Source: Agromyces bauzanensis
GTDB lineage: Bacteria > Actinomycetota > Actinomycetes > Actinomycetales > Microbacteriaceae
DNA length: 64,000 nucleotides
Direction of reading: 5' to 3'
Assembly (NCBI RefSeq): GCF_014645655.1
Contig: NZ_BMMD01000001.1
Coordinates: forward strand, 90,229 to 154,228
In this document: one piece after another, positions 31,839 through 42,883 of the stretch
Position numbering within the stretch: position 1 is the first letter of the stretch
How the letters are laid out: every line of letters starts with the position of its first letter
Position numbers and translations under genes: made by a program
Notes under the pieces: model-generated
Database searches by the model: none
What the model saw: only the letters and a program-made list of their open reading frames with translations
What the model was told of the DNA's origin: nothing

Positions 31839-32288
31839 ATGATCTCCGTCGATCTCATCGCAACGCTCGCGACTGTCGCGTTCGTGGGGCTCATCGTGGG
31901 CACCTCGGTGCTCACCGCCCGCGGCATCGGGCTCGAACAACGCGCCGGTCTCCTCGAACGCCGTGACCCGGGCACCGCTGCTGCCCTGCGCCGGGCGCAG
32001 TTCATGAGCGACTTCCCGAGCGGGGGAGTCTTCGGCGACGAGGGATTCTCCGCCGTCTGCACGCCGAGCCGACGCACTTGGCACGACGGGGCGAGGGTGC
32101 GGGCGACCGACTCCGACCTCCGCGTCGAGCCGCCTGAGGAGGTGCTGCAACCGATGCCGGCGACCGTCGTCGCGCTGGGACGCGGCGAGCACGTGCCGCA
32201 GACGCCGCGACCGCGGCATCCGCTTCGCGTCCGTCAGTCCGCGGAGGGCACGAAGAGCTCGGGCCACCAGCCGACCGCGAGCGGGTAG
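31839..32288 (+). CDS. Putative membrane-anchored protein of unknown function
   Basis: A 149-residue frame begins MISVDLIATLATVAFVG and its first 30 residues form one membrane helix, followed by a charged segment (GLEQRAGLLERRDPGTAAAL). TACACT at 31807-31812 is a good -10 box, and TTGGGGGTGGG precedes the ATG. The last 18 codons overlap the antisense 3' end of the CPBP gene by 55 bases and are Arg/Pro-rich, so the natural C-terminus may have been lost or altered. No family recognised. The N-terminal half looks like a real protein; the tail is doubtful. Confidence 0.5.
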   Translation: MISVDLIATLATVAFVGLIVGTSVLTARGIGLEQRAGLLERRDPGTAAALRRAQFMSDFPSGGVFGDEGFSAVCTPSRRTWHDGARVRATDSDLRVEPPEEVLQPMPATVVALGRGEHVPQTPRPRHPLRVRQSAEGTKSSGHQPTASG

Positions 32289-32998
32289 CCCACGAACGAC
32301 ACCACGTCGAGCACGAAGTGCGCGATGACGAGCGGCATCGTTCGCCCCCAGCGCTGGTAGCACCAGCCGAACACGACGCCCATCGCCGCATTGCCGACGA
32401 ACGGGCCGAAACCCTGGTACAGGTGGTAGGTCCCGCGCAGCAGCGCGCTCGAGACGATCGTGGCCCACGGCCCGACACCGAGCTCCCGGAGCCTGGTGAA
32501 GAGGTAGCCGACGGCGATGACCTCCTCGGTGAGCGCCGCCTCGAGGGCGCGGAACACGAGGATGGGCACCGTCCACCAGAACCAGTCCGCAGGTGACGTC
32601 TGCACGGCCACCGTGAGGCCGAGCGCCCGTCCGGTCGCGTACAGCGCGAGTCCAGGCAGGCCGATGACGGCGACGAGCAGCAGGCCGGATGCCGCGTCCC
32701 GACCGGGCCGGGAGAGGTCGAGGCCGATGCGGCGGAACGGGTCGACGCCCGGCTGCCAGAGCAGGTACAGCACGAGCGCGACGGCGAACAGGCCGAAGAA
32801 CGGGTCGAGGAACTGGTAGGTGAAGTCGAGCCACTCGCGGGTCGATCGCGATGGATTGAGGGCTACCGACTGGTCGCCGAGCGCGCGCTCCTCGGTGAGC
32901 TTCGCGATGAGCGAGACCACGGCGTAGACGGCGGATGCCCCGAGCGAGAGTCCGAGGACGATGGCGACCTCGACCCGCAGGCGGCGTGCAGTCGACAT
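32234..32998 (-). CDS. CPBP family intramembrane protease-like protein
   Basis: A 254-residue protein with about seven or eight membrane helices. The CPBP (Abi/CAAX) signatures are LEAALTEEVIAVGYLFTRL, where the Glu-Glu pair is the catalytic motif 1 but the usual Phe-Arg is altered; RGTYHLYQG with the motif 2 His; and IAHFVLDVVSF with the motif 3 His and Asp. CPBP members process prenylated or signal peptides, or protect against bacteriocins. The substrate is not known. The ATG at 32998 starts MSTARRLRVEVAIV. It is divergent from the peptide transporter operon. Confidence 0.85.
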   Translation of the reverse strand: MSTARRLRVEVAIVLGLSLGASAVYAVVSLIAKLTEERALGDQSVALNPSRSTREWLDFTYQFLDPFFGLFAVALVLYLLWQPGVDPFRRIGLDLSRPGRDAASGLLLVAVIGLPGLALYATGRALGLTVAVQTSPADWFWWTVPILVFRALEAALTEEVIAVGYLFTRLRELGVGPWATIVSSALLRGTYHLYQGFGPFVGNAAMGVVFGWCYQRWGRTMPLVIAHFVLDVVSFVGYPLAVGWWPELFVPSAD

Positions 32999-33203
32999 GC
33001 GGATATCCTCGCATGCCGCCCGACGACGCAAGAATCCTGCGCTCGAGGGCTGGAATGTGCGAGACCGTCGGCTCGTAGATTGCGCGTCGGTAACGGTTTC
33101 CCCGAGCGTTTGCGCCGGGGGTGACCGGTCCATAGTCTCGATCTACCAGCGCTCCAGTGCGGCCAGAAGTCGCGCTGTCGACGCACATCTCACAGGAGGA
33201 ACA

Positions 33204-34826
33204 TTGAAGATCAAGAGATTTGGCGTGGCCGCCATTGCTCTTGCAGCTGCGGGAGCGCTCACGCTCTCGGGCTGCACCAGCGGCTCGCCTGAGTCCACCG
33301 GCGAGGCCGGTGCGTCGACTGCGGTCATCACGACGAACAGCACCGAGCCGCAGAACCCGTTGATCCCGACCAACACCAACGAGGTCGGCGGCGGTCTCAT
33401 CGTCGACAACATCTTCGCGGGCCTGGTCTACTACGACGCCGAGGGCGCCGTGCACAACGAGGTCGCCGAGTCCATCGAGACCGAGGACAGCCAGACCTAC
33501 ACGATCAAGATCAAGCCCGACCAGACCTTCACGAACGGCGAGCCGGTCACCGCCGAGTCGTTCGTGAACGCGTGGAACTACGGTGCCGCTCTCGACAACG
33601 CGCAGCTCTCGAGCTACTTCTTCGAGTCGATCGAGGGCTTCAGCTACGACGAGAACGTCGAGGAGATGTCGGGTCTCACGGTCGTCGACGACCTCACCTT
33701 CGAGGTCAAGCTGAGCCAGCCCGAGTCGGACTTCCCGCTGCGCCTCGGCTACTCGGCGTTCGCTCCGCTGCCCGATGCGGCGTGGGAGGACATCGAGGCG
33801 TTCGGTGAGAACCCGATCGGCAACGGCCCGTACATGTTCGACGGCGAGGGTGCGTGGGCGCACAACGAGCGCATCGACCTCGTCGTGAACCCCGACTACG
33901 ACGGTCCCCGCGCGCCGCAGAACGGTGGCCTCGACGTCATCCTCTACGCCGACCTGGACGCCGCGTACGCCGACCTGCAGGGCGGCAACGTCGACGTGCT
34001 CCAGGACCTCCCCGAGAGCGCGCTCGCGACCTTCGAGACGGAGTTCGAGGGCCGTTCGGTCAACCAGCCGGCCGCGGCGAACGCCACGATCACGATCCCG
34101 GCACGCCTGCCGCACTTCGACGGCGACGAGGGCAAGCTCCGCCGGGCTGCGATCTCGCACGCGATCAACCGCGAGGAGATCACCGAGGTGATCTACAGTG
34201 GCACGCGCACCCCGGCGAAGGACTTCACGTCGCCGGTGATTGCGGGCTACTCCGAGGACATCCCGGGCTCCGAGGTCCTCGAGTTCGACGTCGACGCGGC
34301 GAAGGACCTCTGGGCGCAGGCCGACGCGATCGCTCCGTGGGACGGCTCCTTCCAGCTCGCCTACAACGCCGACGGCCCCAACCAGGGCTGGGTCGACGCG
34401 GTGGCGAACCAGTTGAAGAACAATCTCGGCATCGAGGCAGCCGGTGCGCCGGTCCCGACGTTCGCCGAACTCCGGACGGCCGTCACCGATCGCACGATCC
34501 AGACGCCGTTCCGTACCGGTTGGCAGGGCGACTACCCGTCGCTGTCGAACTTCCTCGCGCCGATCTTCGGCACGGACGCGGGCTCGAACGACGGCGACTA
34601 CTCGAGCCCCGAGTTCGACGCGCTGATGTCCGAGGGTCTGGGCGCGGCTGACGTCGAGGCCGGTATCGAGAGTTTCCAGCAGGCTCAGGAGATCCTCTTC
34701 GAGGACCTTCCGGCCATCCCGCTCTGGTACACCAACACGGCTGGCGCATGGGGTGAGCAGGTCGAGAACGTGGAGTTCGGCTGGAACACCGTTCCGCTGT
34801 ATCACCAGATCACCAAGAGCGAGTAA
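33204..34826 (+). CDS. Peptide/oligopeptide ABC transporter substrate-binding lipoprotein
   Basis: A 540-residue SBP_bac_5 lipoprotein. The signal peptide ends in the lipobox LTLSGCTSGS (Cys at about residue 25). Family blocks are QNPLIPTNTNEVGGGLIVDNI, VAESIETEDSQTYTIKIKPDQ, FTNGEPVTAESFVNAWNYG, NPIGNGPYMFDGEG and LRRAAISHAINREEI. It captures peptides outside the membrane for the permease encoded downstream. Start is a TTG at 33204 with an excellent AGGAGGA four bases before. Codon use is typical of a highly expressed gene. A perfect hairpin after the stop probably gives it more mRNA than the permease genes. Confidence 0.95.
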   Translation: MKIKRFGVAAIALAAAGALTLSGCTSGSPESTGEAGASTAVITTNSTEPQNPLIPTNTNEVGGGLIVDNIFAGLVYYDAEGAVHNEVAESIETEDSQTYTIKIKPDQTFTNGEPVTAESFVNAWNYGAALDNAQLSSYFFESIEGFSYDENVEEMSGLTVVDDLTFEVKLSQPESDFPLRLGYSAFAPLPDAAWEDIEAFGENPIGNGPYMFDGEGAWAHNERIDLVVNPDYDGPRAPQNGGLDVILYADLDAAYADLQGGNVDVLQDLPESALATFETEFEGRSVNQPAAANATITIPARLPHFDGDEGKLRRAAISHAINREEITEVIYSGTRTPAKDFTSPVIAGYSEDIPGSEVLEFDVDAAKDLWAQADAIAPWDGSFQLAYNADGPNQGWVDAVANQLKNNLGIEAAGAPVPTFAELRTAVTDRTIQTPFRTGWQGDYPSLSNFLAPIFGTDAGSNDGDYSSPEFDALMSEGLGAADVEAGIESFQQAQEILFEDLPAIPLWYTNTAGAWGEQVENVEFGWNTVPLYHQITKSE

Positions 34827-34868
34827 TTCTCGTTCCGGGGCGAGTCGGAGTTAGACTCTGAGGCGCCC

Positions 34869-34900
34869 GTGGGGCGGCAGCCGATCGGCTGCCGCCCCAC
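34869..34900 (+). terminator. Long perfect hairpin between binding protein and permease genes
   Basis: GTGGGGCGGCAGCCGA followed at once by its reverse complement gives a 16-base palindromic stem. No T tract follows. It likely stabilises the upstream message or partially terminates, a common way to express the binding protein above the membrane subunits. Confidence 0.6.
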
Positions 34901-35011
34901 TCCCACGCATCCCCGGTGCTCAGCCGATCGGCGTAGCATCGTGTGGACGAACTCGCAAACGGTGAGGTTTCCTTCAACATGTCAACATCCACGAACAGCG
35001 AGGCCTGATCC

Positions 35012-35941
35012 ATGGCCGGCTACATCGTGCGTCGAGTCCTGCAGGCGATCCCTGTGCTGCTCGGCACCACCTTCCTGATCTACTTCATGGTTTTCGCCCT
35101 GCCCGGCGACCCCGTCGTCGCACTCTTCGGAGAGAAGACGCCGCCGCCGCAGGTCGTCGAGCAGCTGCGCGAGCGCTACAACCTGGACAAGCCGTTCATC
35201 GTCCAGTACTTGATCTTCCTAGGCAACATCTTCCGGGGTGACCTCGGTGTCTCGTTCTCGGGGCAGCCGGTCGCCGACATCCTCGCCCAGACGTTCCCGG
35301 TCACGCTCCGCCTCGCGGCGCTCTCGACCTTCTTCCTCATGGTGGGCGGCATCGGCGTCGGTCTCATCTCTGGACTGCGCAAGGGCGGCGTCTTCGATGC
35401 GAGCGCGCTCGTCGTGAGCCTCATCTTCATCTCGCTGCCGATCTTCGTCGTCGCCTTCGTCGCCCAGTACGTCTTCGCCATCCAGCTCGGCTGGTTCAGG
35501 ACCACCGTCGGCGTCGGTGCGCCATGGCAGGACCTGATACTGCCCGCGCTCGTGCTCGCGACCGCGAGCTTCGCCCAGATCGTTCGACTGACGAGGGCGT
35601 CGGTCATCGAAACGGAAGGCCAGGACTTCGTTCGCACCGCCGCGAGCAAGGGCCTCTCTCGTAATCGGATCGTGCCGGTGCACATCCTGCGCAACTCGCT
35701 GATCCCGGTCGTCACCTACCTCGCGGTCGACTTCGGCACGCTCATGGTCGGTGCCGTCGTCACGGAGGGCATCTTCAACGTGCCAGGCGTCGGTCGCACG
35801 GTGTACCAGGCAATCATCCGGGGAGAGAACCCGACCGTCGTCGCCTTCGTGACCGTCATGGTGCTGATCTATCTCGTGGTGAACCTGCTGATCGATCTGT
35901 TGTACGCCGTTCTCGACCCGAGGATCCGCTATGCCAAGTAA
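35012..35941 (+). CDS. Peptide ABC transporter permease, DppB/OppB type
   Basis: A 309-residue permease with six membrane helices, an N-terminal GTTFLIYFMVFALPGDPV, and the EAA loop (SVIETEGQDFVRTAASKGLS) that docks the ATPase. The conserved C-terminal segment NSLIPVVTYLAVDFGTLMVG and IIRGENPTVVAF match the DppB family. It pairs with the OppC-type protein encoded by the next gene, whose start overlaps this stop by 11 bases. The ATG at 35012 follows GAGGCCTGATCC, a modest ribosome site. Confidence 0.95.
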   Translation: MAGYIVRRVLQAIPVLLGTTFLIYFMVFALPGDPVVALFGEKTPPPQVVEQLRERYNLDKPFIVQYLIFLGNIFRGDLGVSFSGQPVADILAQTFPVTLRLAALSTFFLMVGGIGVGLISGLRKGGVFDASALVVSLIFISLPIFVVAFVAQYVFAIQLGWFRTTVGVGAPWQDLILPALVLATASFAQIVRLTRASVIETEGQDFVRTAASKGLSRNRIVPVHILRNSLIPVVTYLAVDFGTLMVGAVVTEGIFNVPGVGRTVYQAIIRGENPTVVAFVTVMVLIYLVVNLLIDLLYAVLDPRIRYAK

Positions 35942-36890
35942 CGTCAACACCAGACCCGATCAGCAGCACTTCGTCGCGCCGATCGAGGAGACGCCGCTCG
36001 TCGCGATCGACGCGGTGAAAACCGAGGGCAAGCCGACGAACCTGTGGACCGACGGCTGGCGCGATGTGCGCGGCCGGCCGATGTTCTGGATCTCTGCCGC
36101 GCTCATCGTGCTCGTCGTCATCGTCGCCCTTTTCCCGGGGTGGTTCACGCAGGTGCCGCCGAACAACGACTGCCAGCTCGCGAACAGCAACGCCGGACCG
36201 ACGGACGGTCACCCCCTCGGCTTCACGAAGCAGGGCTGCGACATCTACTCGCGCATCATCCACGGCACGTCGACGTCGCTCTCGGTCGGCCTCATCGTGA
36301 CGTTCCTCGTGGCGTTCCTCGGCATCGTGTTCGGCGCCTTCGCGGGCTTCTACGGCGGATGGCTCGACTCGGTGCTCTCGCGCCTCGGCGACATCTTCTT
36401 CTCGATCCCCTACATCCTCGCCGCCGTGGTCGTCATGTCGGTCCTGTCGCAGTACGCGAACGTGTGGGTCATCTCGATCGCGATCGGCATCTTCGCCTGG
36501 CCGGCGACGGCTCGTGTGCTGAGAGCGGAGATCCTCAGGGTGAAGAACGCGGACTTCGTGATGGCGTCGACGGCCCTCGGCGTCTCGAGTTTCCGCATTC
36601 TGCTCCGCCACGTGCTGCCGAACTCGATCGCTCCCGTCATCGTCATCACGACGATCTCGCTCGCGTCGGCGATCGTGGCCGAGGCGACCCTGTCTTTCCT
36701 CGGTGTCGGGCTGCCCTCCTCGACGATGTCGTGGGGCAACGACATCTCCGCGGCGCAGAACGACCTGCGGACGGCGCCCCAGACCCTGATCCTGCCCTCG
36801 ATCGCACTCTCGGTCACCGTGCTGAGCTTCATCATGCTCGGCGAGGTCATCCGCGACGCGCTCGACCCGAAGGCGAGGGCACAGCGATGA
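35931..36890 (+). CDS. Peptide ABC transporter permease, DppC/OppC type
   Basis: A 319-residue permease with a long cytosolic N-terminus, one helix (FWISAALIVLVVIVALFPGW), a short outside segment with DGHPLGFTKQGCDIYSRII, and five further helices. The EAA loop is LRVKNADFVMASTALGVSS and the family end is LPSSTMSWGNDISAAQNDL. It completes the heterodimeric channel with the preceding permease. The start overlaps the previous stop by 11 bases and the stop overlaps the ATPase start by four, showing tight coupling. Confidence 0.95.
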   Translation: MPSNVNTRPDQQHFVAPIEETPLVAIDAVKTEGKPTNLWTDGWRDVRGRPMFWISAALIVLVVIVALFPGWFTQVPPNNDCQLANSNAGPTDGHPLGFTKQGCDIYSRIIHGTSTSLSVGLIVTFLVAFLGIVFGAFAGFYGGWLDSVLSRLGDIFFSIPYILAAVVVMSVLSQYANVWVISIAIGIFAWPATARVLRAEILRVKNADFVMASTALGVSSFRILLRHVLPNSIAPVIVITTISLASAIVAEATLSFLGVGLPSSTMSWGNDISAAQNDLRTAPQTLILPSIALSVTVLSFIMLGEVIRDALDPKARAQR

Positions 36891-38659
36891 CCGAGATCGT
36901 GAACGGGACCAACATGCAGCAGCGGACCGCCGTCGATGTCGGCGAGCGTCCGCTCCTCGAGATCAAGGATCTCGAAGTCGGCTTCACCACCCAAGACGGC
37001 GTCGTAAAGGCCGTCGACGGCGTGAACATCACCCTCTACCGCGGGCAGAGCCTCGCGATCGTGGGCGAGTCCGGCTCGGGCAAGTCCACGACCGCGCACG
37101 CGATCATCAACCTGCTTCCCGGCACCGGCCACATCTCCGGCGGCCAGATCCTCCTCGACGGCCAGGACCTCACCAAGGCCTCGAAGCACGACATGGAGGC
37201 GATCCGCGGTCGCAAGATCGGGTTCGTGCCCCAGGATCCGATGTCGAACCTCAACCCCGTGTGGTCGATCGGCTTCCAGGTCGAGGAGGCCATCAAGGCC
37301 AACGGCATCGCGACCGGCCGCAAGGAGGTCAAGAAGCGTGCCATCGAGGTGCTGAAGCAGGCAGGCCTGCAGGACGCCGACCGGCGTCTCAAGCAGTTCC
37401 CGCATCAGTTCTCGGGAGGCATGCGCCAGCGCGTGCTCATCGGCATGGGCCTCGCCGCCGACCCGCAGCTGCTCATCGCCGACGAGCCCACCTCGGCGCT
37501 CGACGTCACCGTGCAGCGCGTGATCCTCGACCACCTCGAGTCGCTCACGCGCGAACTCGGCACGACCCTGCTGTTCATCACGCACGACCTCGGCCTCGCC
37601 GCGGAGCGTGCCGAGCAGCTCGTGGTGATGTACAAGGGCAAGGTCGTCGAGTCGGGTCCGTCGGTCGAGATCCTGCAGAACCCGCAGCACCCGTACACGC
37701 AGCGGCTCGTGGCCGCGGCGCCGAGCCTCGCCTCGCGCCGCATCCAGGCGAGTGGCAGCATCGCGGCGGCGGAGTCGTCGATGGCCGAGGACGCCGCGCA
37801 TGCCGCGGGCGACACCATCGACCTCATCGCCACCGCCGAGGCCCGTGCCGAGGTCCTCGAGGCTGCGGCATCCGCCCCGCCCGCGATCGTCGTCGAGCAC
37901 CTCACCAAGGTGTTCAAGATCCGCGGCTCGGGCGAATTCACGGCCGTCGACCAGGTGTCGTTTCAGATCCCCAAGGGCACCACGATGGCCCTGGTCGGCG
38001 AGTCGGGTTCGGGCAAGTCGACCGTCGCGAAGATGCTGCTGAAGCTCGAGGACACCACCAGCGGCAAGATCGTGGTCGGCGGCATTGACCTCGCGAGCGT
38101 CACAGGCAAGGAGCTCTTCCACCTCCGCAGCCGCATGCAGCCGGTCTTCCAGGACCCGTACGGCTCGCTGAACCCGCTGCGCAACATCGGCAACACGATC
38201 GCGGAGCCGCTGCACACGCACAAGGTGGGCACGAACGCGTCGCGCCGCGAGCGCGTGTTCGAGCTGCTCGAGCAGGTGTCGCTGCCGAAGTCGCTCGTGA
38301 GCCGCTACCCCAACGAGCTCTCGGGCGGGCAGCGGCAGCGCATCGCCATCGCGCGTGCGCTGGCCCTGAAGCCCGAGATCGTCGTGCTCGACGAGGCGGT
38401 CTCCGCACTCGACGTGCTCGTGCAGGCGCAGATCCTGCGCCTGCTCGCCGACCTGCAGGCCGAGCTCGGGCTCACGTACCTCTTCATCACCCACGACCTC
38501 GCGGTCGTGCGCGTCATCGCCGACCACGTCTGCGTGATGCAGAATGGGCGCATCGTCGAGGCGGCCACCACCGACGAGGTGTTCGACAACCCGAGGGAGC
38601 AGTACACCCGTGACCTGCTCGCGGCCATCCCCGGCGCGGGCATCGAGCTCGGCGCATAA
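36887..38659 (+). CDS. Dual-domain peptide ABC transporter ATPase (DppD-DppF fusion)
   Basis: A 590-residue protein with two complete ATP-binding cassettes. Domain 1 has Walker A VGESGSGKSTTAH, signature FSGGMRQRVLIGM and Walker B LLIADEPTS. Domain 2 has Walker A VGESGSGKSTVAK, signature LSGGQRQRIAIAR and Walker B IVVLDEAVS, with LD-Glu kept. A linker of about 60 residues joins them. Domain 1 ends with an OppD-type NPQHPYTQRL segment; domain 2 with NPREQYTRDLL. The fusion replaces separate OppD and OppF and powers peptide import. It overlaps the permease gene by four bases and ends the operon. Confidence 0.95.
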   Translation: MTEIVNGTNMQQRTAVDVGERPLLEIKDLEVGFTTQDGVVKAVDGVNITLYRGQSLAIVGESGSGKSTTAHAIINLLPGTGHISGGQILLDGQDLTKASKHDMEAIRGRKIGFVPQDPMSNLNPVWSIGFQVEEAIKANGIATGRKEVKKRAIEVLKQAGLQDADRRLKQFPHQFSGGMRQRVLIGMGLAADPQLLIADEPTSALDVTVQRVILDHLESLTRELGTTLLFITHDLGLAAERAEQLVVMYKGKVVESGPSVEILQNPQHPYTQRLVAAAPSLASRRIQASGSIAAAESSMAEDAAHAAGDTIDLIATAEARAEVLEAAASAPPAIVVEHLTKVFKIRGSGEFTAVDQVSFQIPKGTTMALVGESGSGKSTVAKMLLKLEDTTSGKIVVGGIDLASVTGKELFHLRSRMQPVFQDPYGSLNPLRNIGNTIAEPLHTHKVGTNASRRERVFELLEQVSLPKSLVSRYPNELSGGQRQRIAIARALALKPEIVVLDEAVSALDVLVQAQILRLLADLQAELGLTYLFITHDLAVVRVIADHVCVMQNGRIVEAATTDEVFDNPREQYTRDLLAAIPGAGIELGA

Positions 38660-38673
38660 CCGACCGCACCGCG

Positions 38674-38712
38674 CGAACGCCCGGCAGCCCGCACCCGGAT
38701 GCCGGGCGTTCG
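38674..38712 (+). terminator. Operon-end hairpin after the peptide transporter
   Basis: CGAACGCCCGGC (38674-38685) pairs exactly with GCCGGGCGTTCG (38701-38712) around a 15-base loop. It begins 14 bases after the ATPase stop. No T tract follows, as is common for terminators in high-GC actinobacteria. Confidence 0.65.
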
Positions 38713-38887
38713 CCGCTCCCAGCCGAAGCCGTGCCGCGCACGGTAGTCTTGCAGGGCGCGCGCCGTGCATCGGCTTCGCGCGATCCCACCGACCTACTTC
38801 ATCCGCGCTTCCGCGCTGCCGCCGTGTCGCCCGCACCGGGACGCGTCGGCGCCACGTGACGACACGCATCACTGAGGACCCACCACC

Positions 38888-40810
<1,923 letters not shown>

Positions 40811-40820
40811 TCCGGAGAAC

Positions 40821-40858
40821 GAGCGGATGCCGCGGGCTGGAGTCCGCGGCATCCGCTC
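40821..40858 (+). terminator. Intrinsic terminator of typA
   Basis: GAGCGGATGCCGCGG (40821-40835) and CCGCGGCATCCGCTC (40844-40858) form a perfect 15-base stem with an eight-base loop, followed by GTCTTG. The arms contain the frequent octamer CGGATGCC and its complement. Confidence 0.8.
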
Positions 40859-41014
40859 GTCTTGCGTGGGCGATCTTCGGCACTCGATGCCAGATCACGT
40901 TTGCATAACGGAGGAACCTCCCAGACTCGGTGCGTAACTTGTTCCAGATTGTCTCGATTTCCCCCGTCCGAGCTCGTCTCGGCTCCCCCGACCCAGATAC
41001 ACGACGCCACCCGA

Positions 41015-41893
41015 ATGATTCCCCCGATGCACGGCCGCCGCGCGGCCGCCCCCGGTCCTGTCCGTCTCCAGCCCCGCCGATCCGGCCCGACCCGAGCCGC
41101 CCACTCGTCGCCGCGTGCCGGGTCGCGGGCGCCCCTCTCGCCACAGGCGCCCGAACCCCGGGCGCCCCGCCGCGCCCACACGGGCGTCCTGCGCCCCGCG
41201 TTCTCGGCCGTTGCGATGACCTTCGTCGGCAGCATGATGATCGCCACGAGCGTTCCCGCCCTGGCCGTCACCGCGAGTGACCCCGAACACCGCGCCTCGG
41301 TCTACGCGCCGGTCGCGGACGACAGCATCTCACTACGCCCGCAGGCCCTCGAGGTCGCGAGCGAGGCCGAGCTCCGGCCGCTCACGACCGACGGCTACGC
41401 CGTCGAGGCCGCACCGCCGCCCATCGTCTCGCAGGTCGCGGGCCTCGGCAGCGTCGCGGTGATCGAGTCCGACCTCATCGTGTGGCCGGTCAGCAATCCC
41501 GAGAAACGCGCCTCGGGCTTCGGCCCGCGCGAGGCGCCCTGTTCCGGCTGTTCCACGTACCACGACGGCGTCGACTTCAATCCCGGCAACGGCGCCCCGG
41601 TCATGTCGATCGCCGATGGCGTGGTCGTGCTCGCGACCGAGAACGGCGGCGGCCTCGGCGTGAACGTCGAGGTGCAGCACAACATCGGCGGCGAGCTCAT
41701 CACGAGCTCGTACGCGCACATGCAGTACGGCTCGCTCGCGGTGTCCGAGGGCCAGCGCGTGAGCGCGGGCCAGCAGCTCGGCCTCGTCGGCTCCACCGGA
41801 CAGTCCACCGGATCGCACCTGCACCTCGAGATGTTCGGCGCCGACGGCGTGCGGTTCGACGGATTCGCCTGGCTCAGCACGCACGTCAGTTGA
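41015..41893 (+). CDS. M23 family metallopeptidase (LytM-type cell-wall hydrolase)
   Basis: A 292-residue secreted or anchored protein. A long Arg/Pro-rich N-terminus leads to one hydrophobic segment (FSAVAMTFVGSMMIATSVPAL) ending at VPALAVTAS, which could be cut by signal peptidase. The C-terminal domain is a LytM/Peptidase_M23 fold with zinc ligands in YHDGVDFNPG (HxxxD) and the HLHLEM signature. It would cut peptidoglycan cross-bridges or activate amidases. The ATG at 41015 is chosen; ATG 41027 is also in frame. The 150 bases upstream contain TGCATAACG and TGCGTAACTTG, which resemble half-sites seen before cell-wall hydrolase genes. Confidence 0.85.
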   Translation: MIPPMHGRRAAAPGPVRLQPRRSGPTRAAHSSPRAGSRAPLSPQAPEPRAPRRAHTGVLRPAFSAVAMTFVGSMMIATSVPALAVTASDPEHRASVYAPVADDSISLRPQALEVASEAELRPLTTDGYAVEAAPPPIVSQVAGLGSVAVIESDLIVWPVSNPEKRASGFGPREAPCSGCSTYHDGVDFNPGNGAPVMSIADGVVVLATENGGGLGVNVEVQHNIGGELITSSYAHMQYGSLAVSEGQRVSAGQQLGLVGSTGQSTGSHLHLEMFGADGVRFDGFAWLSTHVS

Positions 41894-41926
41894 CCCCGCG
41901 CAGGTCGGCGGCGACGCCGAGTCGGT

Positions 41927-42742
41927 TCAGCCTGCGAAGCGGGGTACGCGCTTCTCCAGGAAGGCCGTGACGCCCTCGCGCATGTCGTCGGTGCGGAACG
42001 CGTCCTCGAAGCCTTCGACCTCGAGTGCCGACGCCTCGTCGGTCGGACGACCCGTCGCCGCGACCAGCACGCGCTTGGCGATCCCGACGGCGCTCGCCGA
42101 GTTCGCAGCGACCTGTGCGAGCGTCTCCCTCGCGCCGGCGAGCAGGGCGTCCCGGTCGGCGAAGCGGCGTGCCACGAGCCCGGCCTCGACCGCCTCGTCG
42201 ATGCCGATGCGTCGTCCGGTGTAGATGAGCTCCTTGGCCCGGGCGAGGCCGATCGCGCGGGGGAGTCGCACGGTGCCGCCGAACCCGGGGATGAGCCCGA
42301 GCTTCACCTCGGGCTGGCCGAAGCCCGAGGCATCCGTCGCATAGATGAGATCGCAGGCGAGCGCGAGCTCGAGGCCGCCGCCGAGGGCGAACCCGTCGAC
42401 ACACGCGATCACGGGCGCGGGCAACGCCTCGATCGTCCCGGCGACGCGATGGCCGAGGCGCGCGACCTCGGCCGCCGGCCCGGGCTCCAGCCCGGCCAGG
42501 CCGCGGATGTCAGCCCCGGCCACGAACGCGCGGCCACCGGCGCCGACGAGCAGCACGCCGCGCACGCCGCGTTCGGTCGCGAGTCGCTCGAACCCGGTCT
42601 CGAGCTCGGTGAGCACCGACGCCGAGAGGGCGTTGAGCGAGGCCGGCCGATCGATCGTGACGATCGCGAGCTCGTCCTCCCGCTCGACCCGTACGGCGGG
42701 GTCCTCCGCGAGGCCTCCAGCTGCGGCATGCGACATCGTCAT
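41927..42742 (-). CDS. Enoyl-CoA hydratase/isomerase family protein
   Basis: A 271-residue crotonase-fold protein. Seen are IDRPASLNALSASVL, the oxyanion-hole segment FVAGADIRGLAGLEP, the active-site helix CVDGFALGGGLELALACDLI and FGQPEVKLGLIPGFGGTVRL, where a Glu sits at each position expected for a hydratase (EL and PEV). It most likely hydrates 2-enoyl-CoA in fatty-acid or amino-acid degradation; paaF/echA8-like forms are closest. The ATG at 42742 is followed by another ATG two codons later. It is convergent with the M23 gene. Confidence 0.88.
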   Translation of the reverse strand: MTMSHAAAGGLAEDPAVRVEREDELAIVTIDRPASLNALSASVLTELETGFERLATERGVRGVLLVGAGGRAFVAGADIRGLAGLEPGPAAEVARLGHRVAGTIEALPAPVIACVDGFALGGGLELALACDLIYATDASGFGQPEVKLGLIPGFGGTVRLPRAIGLARAKELIYTGRRIGIDEAVEAGLVARRFADRDALLAGARETLAQVAANSASAVGIAKRVLVAATGRPTDEASALEVEGFEDAFRTDDMREGVTAFLEKRVPRFAG

Positions 42743-42883
42743 CGATCCTCTCCGTGCGGCCCCTGCCGCGCCGCATCCACGCTACGCCATCGCATGCGCA
42801 AGGTTCCGGCCGATAGAATCCGACACGAGCGGATGCCGTGTGCGCCGCGTGCATCCCCATCCTTTCCATCCGAGGAGTCCGCC

